From: Lepus europaeus
Taxonomy: Eukaryota > Chordata > Mammalia > Lagomorpha > Leporidae
DNA: 64,000 nt
Reading direction: 5' to 3'
Assembly: GCF_033115175.1 (NCBI RefSeq)
Contig: NC_084834.1
Coordinates: forward strand, 91,717,808-91,781,807
The notes under the pieces are model-generated. The model was not told the origin of the DNA. It searched no databases and was given only the letters and a program-made list of their open reading frames with translations. The position numbers and the translations under genes were made by a program. Positions 1 through 11,225 of the stretch are shown in pieces (within the stretch, counting starts at the first letter, position 1; each line of letters begins with the position of its first letter).

Positions 1-718
1 CAGTTCCACCTCCTCCATCCATAAGCAAAGAACCATCACTGGGAATTGTACCTGGAGCACTTAGTAGAGTCGCCGCCCTGAGGGGGATATGATTTATATT
101 TTGAGCCCCGACTAATGCCACAATTACTCGAACTATGATATGTCTCTGCACCACTATATTTTTATAACTAATATTTTCCCTTAACAAAGATAAGATATAG
201 TTCCTATCATGTAACTCAGTTTAATGTCATAAAGTTAGGTTTAGAATAAATTAGTTCTACAAATGGAATTTTAAGTAAGGGTAAAAGCATTGTGAGGGAC
301 AGAAAAAGCACAAAGACGTTCCTAAGGCAGTCGAATAAAATTTAATAAAGGCACTGGTGCACCACGAGGCAGAGAAAAGCCGGTGGTACAAGCGCAGAGC
401 CTCACACATCCAGGACGCATGAGCACAGCCACAGCGGACCTGCAGACGCAAACCACCAGGCCTGTTCCAGCTCACCCCATGTACACGGGGCTAGAGGCTC
501 CTGCACAGAGGGGTCCAGGAAGAGGCACTCTGGTGCAGCTTTCCCTCTTCTGAGTGGGAGCGGAGACTGCCCTGAACCCCTCCTTTGAGCTTTCTCTCAG
601 ACCCAACTGCAACTTTACAGCTTTGGAGTTTTTAAATGCAGTATTTTATATTTCAACCCAGGAGACACACACACACACACATATTCTACTGTCCTACTTC
701 ATCCTTTAAAAATTCTAA
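1..718. other. Intergenic, no recognised repeat or gene
   Basis: I recognise no gene or young repeat here. The first 300 bases are AT-rich; about 350-600 is more GC-rich without forming a CpG island. A short CA run lies near 667-682. A few short reading frames exist on the minus strand but have no family resemblance. This could be unique intergenic DNA or a repeat too old to recognise by eye. Confidence 0.5.
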
Positions 719-719
719 T

Positions 720-1173
<454 letters not shown>

Positions 1174-1194
1174 TCCTGGTTTAAGTCACGTGTC

Positions 1195-1563
1195 ATGAAT
1201 TAAACTGTCCCCATCCCAAATTATTAGGTTGAAGTCCTAATCCCCAGTATCTTATAAGGTGACCTTATTCGGAGATTGTGTCTTCATAAGGATAATCAAG
1301 ATAAAACGAGGTCATTCATGTAAACCATAACCCAGCATGGCTGGAAATCTGGACAGAGAGATATACATAGAAGAAAGATGAGGTGAAGAGACACAGGGAG
1401 AAGACTGTCCACCAGTCAAGGGGACAGGCCTGGGCCCCCCCTCAGAGTCCTGGGAAGGAAGCGATGCTGCAGCCGCCAGCCTCCAGAGCAAAGGGAGCCC
1501 ATGTCATTGAGCTGCCTGGTGTCTGATGCTTTGTCCCCTGCCAGCCTCACAGACCAATACAGC
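1195..1563 (+). repeat. MaLR LTR, MLT1-like, solo
   Basis: The order of recalled MLT1A landmarks is preserved: TTGAAGTCCTAATCCCCAGT near 1228, a GTGACCTTATT block, an AAGATAAAACGAGGTCATT block near 1300, GAAGAGACACAGGGAGAAGA near 1385, and an end near GACCAATACAG at 1553-1563. This is an ancient ERVL-MaLR long terminal repeat with no internal genes beside it. The subfamily is uncertain. Confidence 0.7.
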
Positions 1564-2700
1564 ACACTGAATGGATCCCATCATCCAGTAATGGGCTCAA
1601 AGACCTGTGTGGGGAAAAAAATCAACCTGGTCCCACCACCCTCTCCAGGGTCCTTTGTCCTTCAAGTACTCGCTGGAACACTGGCAGTGACAGGGAACTC
1701 ACCACCTTGCACAGCAGGGTGTGCATCTCTGGGGATCTCTGGTGCCTGCTTCTGTGTCCTTCGGGGTCCTCTAGGGAAGTCAGACTGCTCCCCAGCTGCA
1801 CTTGTGGACTTGTGTGCTTTCACGCCTCCCCCAGGTTGGTCCTGTCCGCGAAGCCACCTGGCTTCCTTCCAGCTGTTTCCCATCAGCCCCTGGAGGAGGC
1901 CCCCAGCCATTCCTTTGCTCTTCCACTGACTCCTCCTGCAGAGAGGGATTGCCTGCCCTTGTGAGTCTCCTGCTGGTGACATCCCAGCCTGCTCCAAAGA
2001 CGCAGCCCACTCTTGCCATCACAGACAGCTTCCTGATGCTGCCACCTCAGAGCCGTCTCCTCCTTCTCGAAACATTTAAAGCCCCATGTGAAATTGTCAT
2101 TCAAAGCTGACCTATATTTGTGAATGCTCAGGAAAACAGAGTTTCAGCAAGACTCATCTTCGCTGAACTCTTCAGTTAATATTGGGAATCTGATGAAGCA
2201 GCAGCCTCCAGTGGATCCACAGTGGGCCTGCCTGAGTTAGTACCATTGTAATCACCTTCTACCCTCTCCTCTCTGCCCAAGCCACACTCCCCTCCTCCCA
2301 TGTCTCCTCTAACCACAGGCAAGGAGAAGCTCTGAGGAAAGCTCCCAGGACAGAACTGTGAACTCCTGGGAAGCTGAAAGTAACTGCTGAGAGAATTTTG
2401 TGTCCTGCCAAAGCCTCTCCACCCATCTGTTCCTTCCCCTCCCCTTTTATCCTTGTTCTACTCCCTACCTTGCCTGATCGCTGTCACTTGTGGGGTTCTC
2501 ACCACCAGCAAAACTTTGGTGATTGCTCTGCAGCCCAGCCCTCTTGCTTGAGCTCTGCATCCCCCTGTCCACTCCCTGAGCCCATGGAATCCTCAGGCTG
2601 ACAGTATTTGTTGCTAGTGATGACATGTAAAAGTCCCACCCAGACTATTGAAAATTTGTGCACACCATCATAAACTTGACTGTATCCCAATACTGTGGTT
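1564..2700. other. Intergenic, no recognised gene
   Basis: Moderately GC-rich, with overlapping open frames on both strands near 1500-2100 that look like chance frames in a region with few stop codons. None matches a protein I know. Part of it (about 1660-1800) may be an old unclassified repeat. Nothing else is supportable. Confidence 0.45.
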
Positions 2701-3016
2701 TTTAAAAATTTATTTATTTATTTTAAGGGCAGAGTTACAGAAAGAGAGAGAGAGATATATTCCATTTGCTGGTCTACTTCCCAAATAGTGGCAATGGCCA
2801 GGGCTGGGCTAGCTCAAAGCCCAGAGCCTGGAAATCCATCTGGTTCTCCCACGTGGGTGCGGGGGCCCAAGCACTGGGGCCATCCACTTCTGCTTTCCCA
2901 GGCCATTAGCAGGGAGCTGGATCTGAAGCACAGCAGTGGGAACGTGAACCAGCACCCATGTGGGATGCCAGCTTCACAGGCAGTGGCTTAACTCATTGTA
3001 CCTCAACACTGGCCCC
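2701..3016 (-). repeat. CSINE, reverse orientation
   Basis: It enters through the reverse-complement tail (TTTATTTATTTATTTTAAGG) and ends with the tRNA-like head (CACTGGCCCC). The purine tract is short (about 12 nt), and the copy is clearly diverged. Confidence 0.85.
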
Positions 3017-3084
3017 TGAATTCCAAAACTTTAAAACTTTCCTAACAAGACCGGTGGTCGAAAATTTTTTTTTTGCAAGAAAAA

Positions 3085-3400
3085 AATACCACATAGTGGA
3101 TTAAAACAATACACACATTTTATCTGACAATTGTGTACATTAGAATTCTCCCTTGGCTCTCATTGGACTAACATCAACATGTCAGCAGTGCTGCTGTCCA
3201 TCCAGCAGGGGAAATTCAGTGCAAAGGGAGAATGAGTTTCTTTGCCTTCTCCAATGTCTGGAGGCTGCCCGCAGGCCTTGGCTCACGGCCCCCTCTCCAT
3301 CTTCAGTGCCAGAAACGTTGTAGTATCTCTGTGACCTCTGCTTCTGTCATCATGTCTTCCCCCACTGACTACCTCTTCAAATGCCTTCCACATTTTTTCT
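3085..3400 (-). repeat. Ancient LTR fragment, MaLR/MLT1-like, first part
   Basis: It reads like the reverse complement of an MLT1-type LTR: an AAAATACCACATAG start, GTCAGCAGTGCTG near 3181 and GTCTGGAGGCTGCC near 3255. The matching distal part appears at 4505-4690, so the element may be interrupted. The subfamily call is tentative. Confidence 0.45.
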
Positions 3401-4504
3401 TTTTGACAAGAAATGTTTTTATATTTCTTGCAGTAGCTTTGTTAATTGTACAAAATTTTTCTTGCAATAGCTTTGCTAATTGTATAATTGTTTTGTTTTT
3501 GACATTTAAACATTATGAAACAATCCTATTCTCAACGACAGCTGTTCATTAAAAACAAAGCAAAAATAAAAATGTACAACCTTAATTACCTAAAAGATTT
3601 GTCATTTAAAGGAGGCACAAAGGAAAAAAAGGGGAAAGGGCTTTCTTAAAAGCCCTCTCACAAGTGTCACATTTTCCCTCCAGAAGGGAAGGACTTCAAA
3701 AGTAAAATAGCTTAAACAGAAATATTCACAAAAAGGGGATTTACAGACCTGTCACCAATATTAAGACAACATTGACTAACCAGTTTCATTATAACATGAC
3801 CTCACCCCCACCGCTCAGTGTCCCCAGGACTCCAGAACTGGCTTTGCGTTCAGACAGAAATGAGTCCAAAATTCCAGTGAAATCAACAACTCTGTGAAAC
3901 CCCAAGGGGCATCTTCCCTGCCTTCCCCCAGTGTCTCCTGGGACCCTCCAACCTAGGTTCTAATCAGTGAAAAACAGGCATACACTGTAATCACCATATA
4001 TATATTTCACTATATATTATTCACTATATATTTATTTATATATTGCACTATAAATGCTGACCTACAATTTGTGACTTTGGAAAATCCAACCCATGCAGAG
4101 GGAGACAAAATTGACATCCTTTGGATGACTTCTCCTTGTTCTTATCAGTATTTCAAGCACCTCCTGGTCCTCTGTCCAAGGAGAAATGCTAAGGCCTTGA
4201 GGATGTTCTAGATCCAACTTTGAGGGCCAGTTAGTTCAAGTTAGGTCAGGTTAGGCCCAGTTCTCTTCCCTCTCAACAGACCCCAGGCCTGGGAAGCACT
4301 GAAGAGCATGATGCTGGCTGGAGTGAAGACACTCATTCCTGAAACAGAGCTGAGCTCAAGAAATGCTCGTTGTTTTCAGGCTGCTCTGGTATGGAGAAGG
4401 AACAGACAGACAGAAACACTGTCTACTTGGGAGGAAAAGTGGGACAGGAGAAAGGAGGAGAATGGAGAGGAGTATGGGGGTACTGTGCAGGGCAGACCGG
4501 AGAA
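3400..4504. other. Intergenic, AT-rich, no gene seen
   Basis: AT-rich at 3400-3600 and with TATATAT runs near 3998-4050. Polyadenylation-like AATAAA words occur by chance. I see no coding signal and no recognisable repeat. It may be sequence inserted into or beside the MaLR-like fragments that flank it. Confidence 0.4.
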
Positions 4505-4690
4505 GGAAGGTGCCACCACCTTCCACTTTTAAAGACCATTGTGATTATGTTGTATCCACCTGGCTAATCCAGGAAACCTTACTCTAAGGTCAACTGGACA
4601 TCAGACTTCATTCCATTTGCAGCCTTAATTCCACATTATCCTGTAACCCCTGTGGAGAAGGACATGGACATCTTTGGGGGAGTCATTATT
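4505..4690 (-). repeat. Ancient LTR fragment, MaLR/MLT1-like, second part
   Basis: It includes CTGGCTAATCCAGGAAACCT near 4559, GGACATGGACATCTTTGGGG near 4660 and a TTATTCTACCTG end, which are recalled landmarks of the distal part of a reverse-oriented MLT1-type LTR. It is probably the continuation of the fragment at 3085-3400. Confidence 0.5.
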
Positions 4691-5199
4691 CTACCTGAAG
4701 TACATACTGATATTAGCAAATGCAATTTTAATACGTATTTTAAGATGAAATGTGCCAACAGTTGAAATACCTGCATAACTTAGGATACCAGTATTTTTTA
4801 AATGACTGATGTTTGATGTCCAAAATCACAGGTGGGTAGAAGATATATTCAAAATTCTAGATAATGGATTTAATGTGCCAGAGCACAAAAATTTTGTGTA
4901 TGGTTTCATATTCTAAATTATAACTAATTTTTAAAAAACCAGTAGTTGCTGAATTTTGAGGCAGTATCAAGGGAAATTAGACATAATTATCTGAAAAGGC
5001 TATTGAAATTTTTTTCTTTTCTAATTGTTTATCTTTAAATCTAGAATTTTCTGCATCTAATACAACCAAACAATAATATATTGCAACAGATTGAATACAG
5101 AAGCAGATAGGAGAATCTAGTGGCTTCCAGAAAGCCAGACTTTAAAGATATAAAAAAGATTCAAAAAGTTCATTGAAAATTTACATTATCTTTTTTAAA
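4691..5199. other. AT-rich intergenic, no gene seen
   Basis: Strongly AT-rich with homopolymer A and T runs. No coding or RNA-gene signal and no repeat I can name. Confidence 0.4.
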
Positions 5200-5495
5200 C
5201 AAAATTTTTTTTTAATTTGAAAGGCAGAGACACCAATGGAAAGAGATCTTCCATCTGTTTATTCACTCTCCTAAAGCCTGCAACAGCCAGATCTGGGCAA
5301 GTCAGAAGCTAGGGGCCTGTAACTCCATCTGGGTCTCCCATGTGGCTACCACCAGGGACCCAAGAAGTTGGGCCATCGCCTGCTGCCTCCCAGGACACAC
5401 CTTAGCAGGAAGCTGGATTGGAATCCAGGTACGGCCATTTGGGCTGTGGGTGTCCCAGTGGTAGTTTGACATGGTGTGCCACAACACCAACCTGC
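5200..5495 (-). repeat. CSINE, reverse orientation, diverged
   Basis: A T-rich tail, AATTTGAAAGGCAGAGACAC, and the word GAGATCTTCCATCTG open the element; GTGCCACAACACCAACC closes it. The usual purine run is almost absent, which suggests an old copy. Confidence 0.75.
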
Positions 5496-5582
5496 AACCC
5501 TTCCACTTGATATTTCAATAATACATTCTCACAAGGAAGAATACAGAAGCCTTCTGTCAGCAAATGCTGACTTCCTCACCAG

Positions 5583-5715
5583 GTAGCTATGCAGCCTGAC
5601 ACAGTTAACCTCTTCCATCCCAGCTTCCTCTTCTGTTACCTGAGCATAGTAATGCCTACCCAAGAAGGTTTTTATGAAGCTCAAAAGAAATAATAATGTT
5701 TGTGGAAGGGTTTTT
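5583..5715 (-). repeat. MIR SINE fragment
   Basis: In reverse orientation it carries the MIR core pattern: GTTAACCTCTTCCATCCCAG, then a stretch equivalent to the splice-like CTCATCTGTAAAATGGG core (here TTCTGTTACCTGAGCATAG), then ACCCAAGAAGG. Highly diverged. Confidence 0.5.
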
Positions 5716-5866
5716 TTGATAAAAATGACAGAGCCAAGGAGGAAGTGATAAGGTGGACTGTGTTTCTCCCTCTCATCTTCATCTCCCCACTCTCAATTCA
5801 GTCCAAGTACAATCAGAATAAAATCATAGTTTTTGCTATAAAAATGCAGACTTAAAATGGACTCCT

Positions 5867-6226
5867 GGCCGGTGCTGTGGCTCAATAGGCTAATCCTCCG
5901 CCTAGCGGCGCTGGTACACCGGGTTCTAGTCCTGGTCAGGGTGCCGGCTTCTGTCCCAGTTGCCCCTCTTCCAGGACAGCTCTCTGCTGTGGCCAGGGAG
6001 TGCAGTGGAGGATGGCCCAAGTGCTTGGGCCCTGCACCCCATGGGAGACCAGGAGAAGCACCTGGCTCCTGCCATCGGATCAGTGCGGTGCACCGGCCAC
6101 AGTGCACCGGCCACAGCGGCCATTGGAGGGTAAACCAACAGCAAAGGAAGATCTTTCTCTCTGTCTCTTTCTCTCACTGTCCACTCTGCCTGTCAAATAC
6201 AATAAAAATTTTTTAAAATTTTTTAA
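5867..6226 (+). repeat. CSINE, young lineage, 13-bp target duplication
   Basis: The head is GGCCGGTGCTGTGGCTCAAT with the B box GGTTCTAGTCC. It is flanked by perfect 13-bp repeats AAAATGGACTCCT at 5854-5866 and 6227-6239. Inside, TGCACCGGCCACAG is repeated in tandem (6089-6102 and 6103-6116), a variant shared with the copies at 15,271 and 28,894. The tail is A-rich without the AAATAAATAAATCTT word. Confidence 0.93.
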
Positions 6227-6660
6227 AAAATGGACTCCTTACTCCTCCAATAACCAAACTGTCGCTGTCAAAGCCCTTCTACCTGTAGAATTCTATAATT
6301 TCTTCTCTTCTGTATGTTTTATTAACAGCCAGGCATATGATATTTGCACAAGGAGAATTTGAAATGTTCAGTGACTAATCTGTGCAATTACTCTTTTAGT
6401 AAATATTTCCACAAATACTAAGAGTCAGACTGTGAACTAAGCAGTTAGGGATATAGCAATAAAAAGCAAATGTAAAAATCCCTCACTACATAGAGCTTAT
6501 ATTCGAATGGGAAGGGGGATGGAAACTGAGATGATAAACCAAAAAAATAGGTAAGAGCACTATGTCAAGTGTGAGATGAACAGTAGTGAAAAAGCAGAGA
6601 AGGGGGTTGAAATTGCTGGATGTGGATGAGATAGAAGGTACAATTTTAAGTAATATTGTC

Positions 6661-7431
6661 CCTTAATCCACTGTTGGTGGGAATGTAAACTGGTGCAGCC
6701 ACTGTGGAAGACAGTATGGAGATACCTCGGAAATCTGAATATAGAACTACCATATAATCCAGCCATCACACACCTGGGAATTAACTCAAAGGAAATGAAA
6801 GCAGCATATGAAAGAGTGATCTGTACACCCATGTTCACTGCAGCTCAATTCACAATAACGAAGATATGGAATCAACCCATATGTCCATAAAATGAAGACT
6901 GAGTAAAGAAATTTTGGTATATGTACACCATAGAATACTACACAGTTATTTAAAAAGTGAAATCCTGTTGTTTGCAACAAAATGGATGCAACTAGAAAAC
7001 ACTATACTTAGTGAAATAAGCCAGTCTCAAAAAGACAAATACCATATGTTCTTCCCAATCTGGGGTAACTAACAGAGTACCAAAAAGGTAAGCTATAGGA
7101 GTGTAATTGACACTTTGAGATGCAATGATTCCAACAGCCCTTGTCTTAACTGTTGAGGAACAGTGTAATTTTGTTTTTGTTGTTTTTTCTTCATACTATT
7201 TGTTGAACTTTTTACTTAGTGTAGGGTTAATCTTATGAATATAAAGTTAACTGAAAATATATCTTAATAAACAATAACAATGGGAATAGGAGAGGGTGAC
7301 GAAGAAGGGTGAGAGTATGGGCAAGAGGGAGGTATGGTGGGAAGAATCACTATGTTCCTAAATTTGTATATATGAAACTTCATGAAGTGTGTATTCCTTA
7401 CATATAATTTTTTTAAAAAAAAGAAAGAAGG
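6661..7431 (+). mobile_element. L1 3' end (ORF2 C-terminus plus 3' UTR), 5'-truncated
   Basis: It opens inside L1 ORF2: about 6693-6890 reads [19 protein letters not shown], then NPAITHLGI, the conserved end of ORF2p. Next come the words GGATGCAACTAGAAAAC and AGTGAAATAAGCCAGTC and a purine-rich 3' UTR. It ends in an A-rich tail near 7420. Imperfect 13-bp flanks AAGTAATATTGTC (6648-6660) and AAATGATACTGTC (7432-7444), 10 of 13 identical, fit a decayed target duplication inside the older L2. Confidence 0.85.
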
Positions 7432-8078
7432 AAATGATACTGTCAGGGCAAGGCCTCACTTCTATGCCATCAGTCAAGGTAATTTCTTTATTTTCTTTAT
7501 AAAAATTTATTTATTACTTCACAATGCCTGCCCTATTCAAGCACATCTCTGAAGCGGTTATCCTGAGGTCTGGTGTGGTCAGGAGACAGCAAGGGAGCCA
7601 GTGTGCTGGGGAAGGGAGAGTAGGAAGTGAGTAAAAGGGAGAGTGGTGGAGAGGAAGAGGCAGGATCCAGTAGCTTCCCCTTCCTGCCGGGAGGGTTTTG
7701 AGCGAAGTCTCCATGCTCTGAGTTAAGTGTGGAAAGAACTACTTTCGCCATTGTATGGAGAGCAGATTATTGAGCAGCAAAGATGAGTGAAGAAAGATCA
7801 GTAGGAGTCTTTTTAAATAATACAGGAGAGAGATCAGCATGGCAACTATGGAGATAGTGAGAGGTAGACAGTGTTTGGACATATTTTGATGGTAGAAACA
7901 ACAGAACTTGTGCAAGGATTGGATGTGAGTTACACCAAGAGGAAAGGATGGCTTTAAGGATTTGGTCTATACAACTGGAATTATAGTGGTCATTCACTTA
8001 GAAGATGATACTGGGGGGCGGGACCACTGTCAGAAGATTAGACATTCTACTCTGAACACAGTCATTGTGAGATGCCCT

Positions 8079-8400
8079 TTAAAAAATTTATTTATTTATT
8101 TGAGAGGTAGAGTTGCAGACAGAGAGAGGGAGAGATGGAGAGAGTCTTCCATCCACTGGTTTACTCCCCAGATGGCCACAAAGGCCAAGCTGGACCAATC
8201 CTAAGTTAGGAGCCAAGAGCTTCTTACATGTCTCCCACACAGTTGCAGGTGCCCAAGGATTTGAGCCATCTTCTTCTGCTTTCCCAGGCCATAGCAGAGA
8301 GCTGAATTGGAAGAAGAGCAGCCAGGACTCAAACTGGCACCCATATGGGATGCTGGCACTGCAGGAGGTGGCTTTACCTGTTACACCATAGCATAGCCTT
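8079..8400 (-). repeat. CSINE, reverse orientation, inside L2
   Basis: The tail word TTTATTTATTTATTTGAGAG opens it and CACCATAGCATAGCC closes it. L2 sequence resumes directly on the far side (GACATCCAACATG), which places the insertion precisely within the older LINE. Confidence 0.87.
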
Positions 8401-8985
8401 TTGACATCCAACATGTGAAGGGGTAATTGAATTTAAGTCTGAAATTGATGAGGAGAAGTCTGACCTGTATATGAATTTGGGAGCATCTGCATTTGTAAGA
8501 TATTTAAAGCTGAGTTGAGACTGAATGAGATTAACAAGAATATGAGCATAGAGAGAGAAGAGAAGGATTTCAAGGACTGAGACCTCTGTCTTTAAAGGCA
8601 AGAGTATGAGGAAGAACAAGCAAAAAAAAAAAAAAATCAAGAAGAAATGAACAGAGAAGTAGAAAGAACACCTGGAGGGGAAGTAAAAAAGTGTATCAGG
8701 GAGCACGAGGTGACCAGCCATGTCAAATGCTACTGGTGAGTGGAGGCAGACGAGGACTGAATTGATACTAGGATTTAGGAAAGGGAAAGTCATTAGTGAC
8801 TTGGGCAAGTACAGGGCTGGGGAGAATGGAGGGTGTGGCAAAAGCCCCAAAGAAAGAATACGAGGAAAAGAATTGGAAACAACATGTGTGAGTGACTTTG
8901 GATTTTGCTATAAAGGAAGAGAAATATTTGTGTGTGTGGGGGGGGGGGGTGTTGCAATATGGAATCAAGAAGTCTCCTTTTCAGG

Positions 8986-9579
8986 AGCATTTGGTTCTTC
9001 TATGGAGATATCAGTAAGATGTTTGTAGACATTGACTACCTTAGTGATGCTCCATATGCAAGTACACACAGAGCCGAGGCAGGATGCAGCTGTGCCTAAC
9101 TCATAATTCTTTTCTCTTAAGCACGGTTCGCAAGTGTACAGTAAGAGAAAGGCACAAACCAAGCCTTACAGAGAGACTGATGCCCTGTCCCCAGACCCAC
9201 AGCTAAGAAGCAGATCTTAATTGGCTTCAGACTTTGAGCACAAGTGAACCCAAATGGATTTAACTCTACTGAACTATGTATCGTTTATTTTGTTACTGAA
9301 ATAAGAGTATCAGGCAACTGGAAATCAATGAATTGATTTAAATATTATGCAAAAGATGGGGCTATTACTATGGGTACATTTTTATGATTTAAAAATCACA
9401 TTTCAGCATTTTCCTTATGTCAGGGTCTGTGACAGGGCAGCATTGATTAACACATTCAGACCCAATCATCAAGAAAAAGACTTGGAACTGCAAATTTCTC
9501 TTGTAAAAGATGCCTTCTTAGGGCCACACTAAGTTCAAAGTTATTAAATAACGACAGTTGGGTTTGGGAATGTTTTGGC
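8986..9579. other. Intergenic, no recognised feature
   Basis: Mixed composition without gene signals or repeats I can name. The preceding run of G (8939-8949) lies inside the end of the L2 remnant. Confidence 0.4.
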
Positions 9580-9990
9580 GTGTGATTTGTTTTTAACTTT
9601 TTATTATGAAAAATTTCAAACCTATGCAAAAGTGGAGAGAATAGATAATGACCTTACCCCCATAGACTCAGGATCCAGATTCAACAGTCGCCAGCCCACA
9701 GCTTAGCTTATTTCATCTGCATCCCCACCCTCCTCTCTCTCTCCCCGAGAACTGAACTATTTTAAAGCAAATCCAAACACACTGTCATTTCATCTATCAT
9801 TATTTTGGCATGTGTCTAAAAGAGAACGACTCTAAAAATATCAATTTTCACACCTAAAAGTTAGAGGAGTTCATTAATTCCACCAAATACAATTCAGAGT
9901 TCACATTTCCTCCGAAGTCTGACAAATGTCTTTTCACATGTACTTTGCTTGAATTGGGATTCTGACAAGGTCTATAAATGGGCAGATCCT
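9580..9990 (+). repeat. Ancient repeat family A, copy 1 (possibly old L1 3' UTR)
   Basis: Landmarks are TTATTATGAAAAATTTCAAA (9601), GTGGAGAGAATAGATAATGA, TATTTTAAAGCAAATCCAAA and TGTCTAAAAGAGAACGACTC. The same landmarks recur in the same order at 27,770 and 37,940. I think this is an old mammalian L1-type 3' region, but the family name is not certain. Confidence 0.6.
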
Positions 9991-10013
9991 TTGTGAAAGG
10001 GCCAAATGGGTCA

Positions 10014-10700
<687 letters not shown>

Positions 10701-10859
10701 CTAAAAATATAATTCAGTAGGGTCAAAGGGATCTTCCAAATGCATTTTCTCAAACCAAAGTATAAAGTAAAAAAAAAAGGGGGGATGTTATTTGGAGCTG
10801 CCAATTACAAATACATTCACAACTGACCTAAGAGTTCTCAGCTAAAAATACAAAATCTT

Positions 10860-11115
10860 GGGGCTGGCGCTGTGGTGCAGTGGGTTAAAGCCCTGGCCTG
10901 AAGCGCCGGCATCCCATATGGGAGCCAGTTCTGGTCCCGGCTGCTCCTCTTCTGATCCAGCTCTTTGCTATGGCCTGGGATAACAGCAGAAGATGGCCCA
11001 AGTTCTTGGGCCCCTGCACTCATGTGGGAGACCAGGAAGAAGCTCCTGGCTCCTGGCTTCAGATCGGCACAGTTCCAGCCGTTGTGGCCAATTGGGGAAT
11101 GAACCAGCAGATGGA

Positions 11116-11159
<44 letters not shown>

Positions 11160-11209
11160 GCCTCTCCTCTCTCTGTGTAACTCTGACTTTCAAATAAATA
11201 AATCTTTTA
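10860..11209 (+). repeat. CSINE, GTGCAGTGGGTTAA lineage, with target duplication
   Basis: Complete copy: head GGCTGGCGCTGTGGTGCAGT, B box GGTTCT/GTCCCGG region, a CT run at 11,121-11,158, tail CAAATAAATAAATC. Flanks AAAAATACAAAAT at 10,844-10,856 and 11,210-11,222 match exactly. Confidence 0.93.
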
Positions 11210-11225
11210 AAAAATACAAAATTTT

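Larger units (their letters stand above)
6400..8985 (-). repeat. L2-type LINE fossil, interrupted twice
   Basis: Minus-strand remnant of an L2 (CR1-clade) LINE, present as 6400-6660, 7432-8078 and 8401-8985. The first part is the 3' end. On the minus strand 8440-8570 reads LFSLYAHILVNLIQSQ followed by YLTNADAPKFIY (8467-8509), which lines up with the L2 reverse-transcriptase block around the YADD active site, here mutated. Two later elements split it: an L1 3' end (6661-7431) and a CSINE (8079-8400). The family call rests on recall of L2 RT motifs. Confidence 0.7.

Noticed and set aside
1501-2110. Overlapping ORFs of 80-142 codons on both strands
   Set aside because: Several frames are open at once on both strands, typical of stop-poor DNA, and none resembles a protein family.
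5857-6362. ORFs of 100-120 codons inside CSINEs (also near 15,235, 29,566, 35,225 and 41,337)
   Set aside because: They recur wherever a GC-rich CSINE lies because the SINE has few stops. They are not genes.
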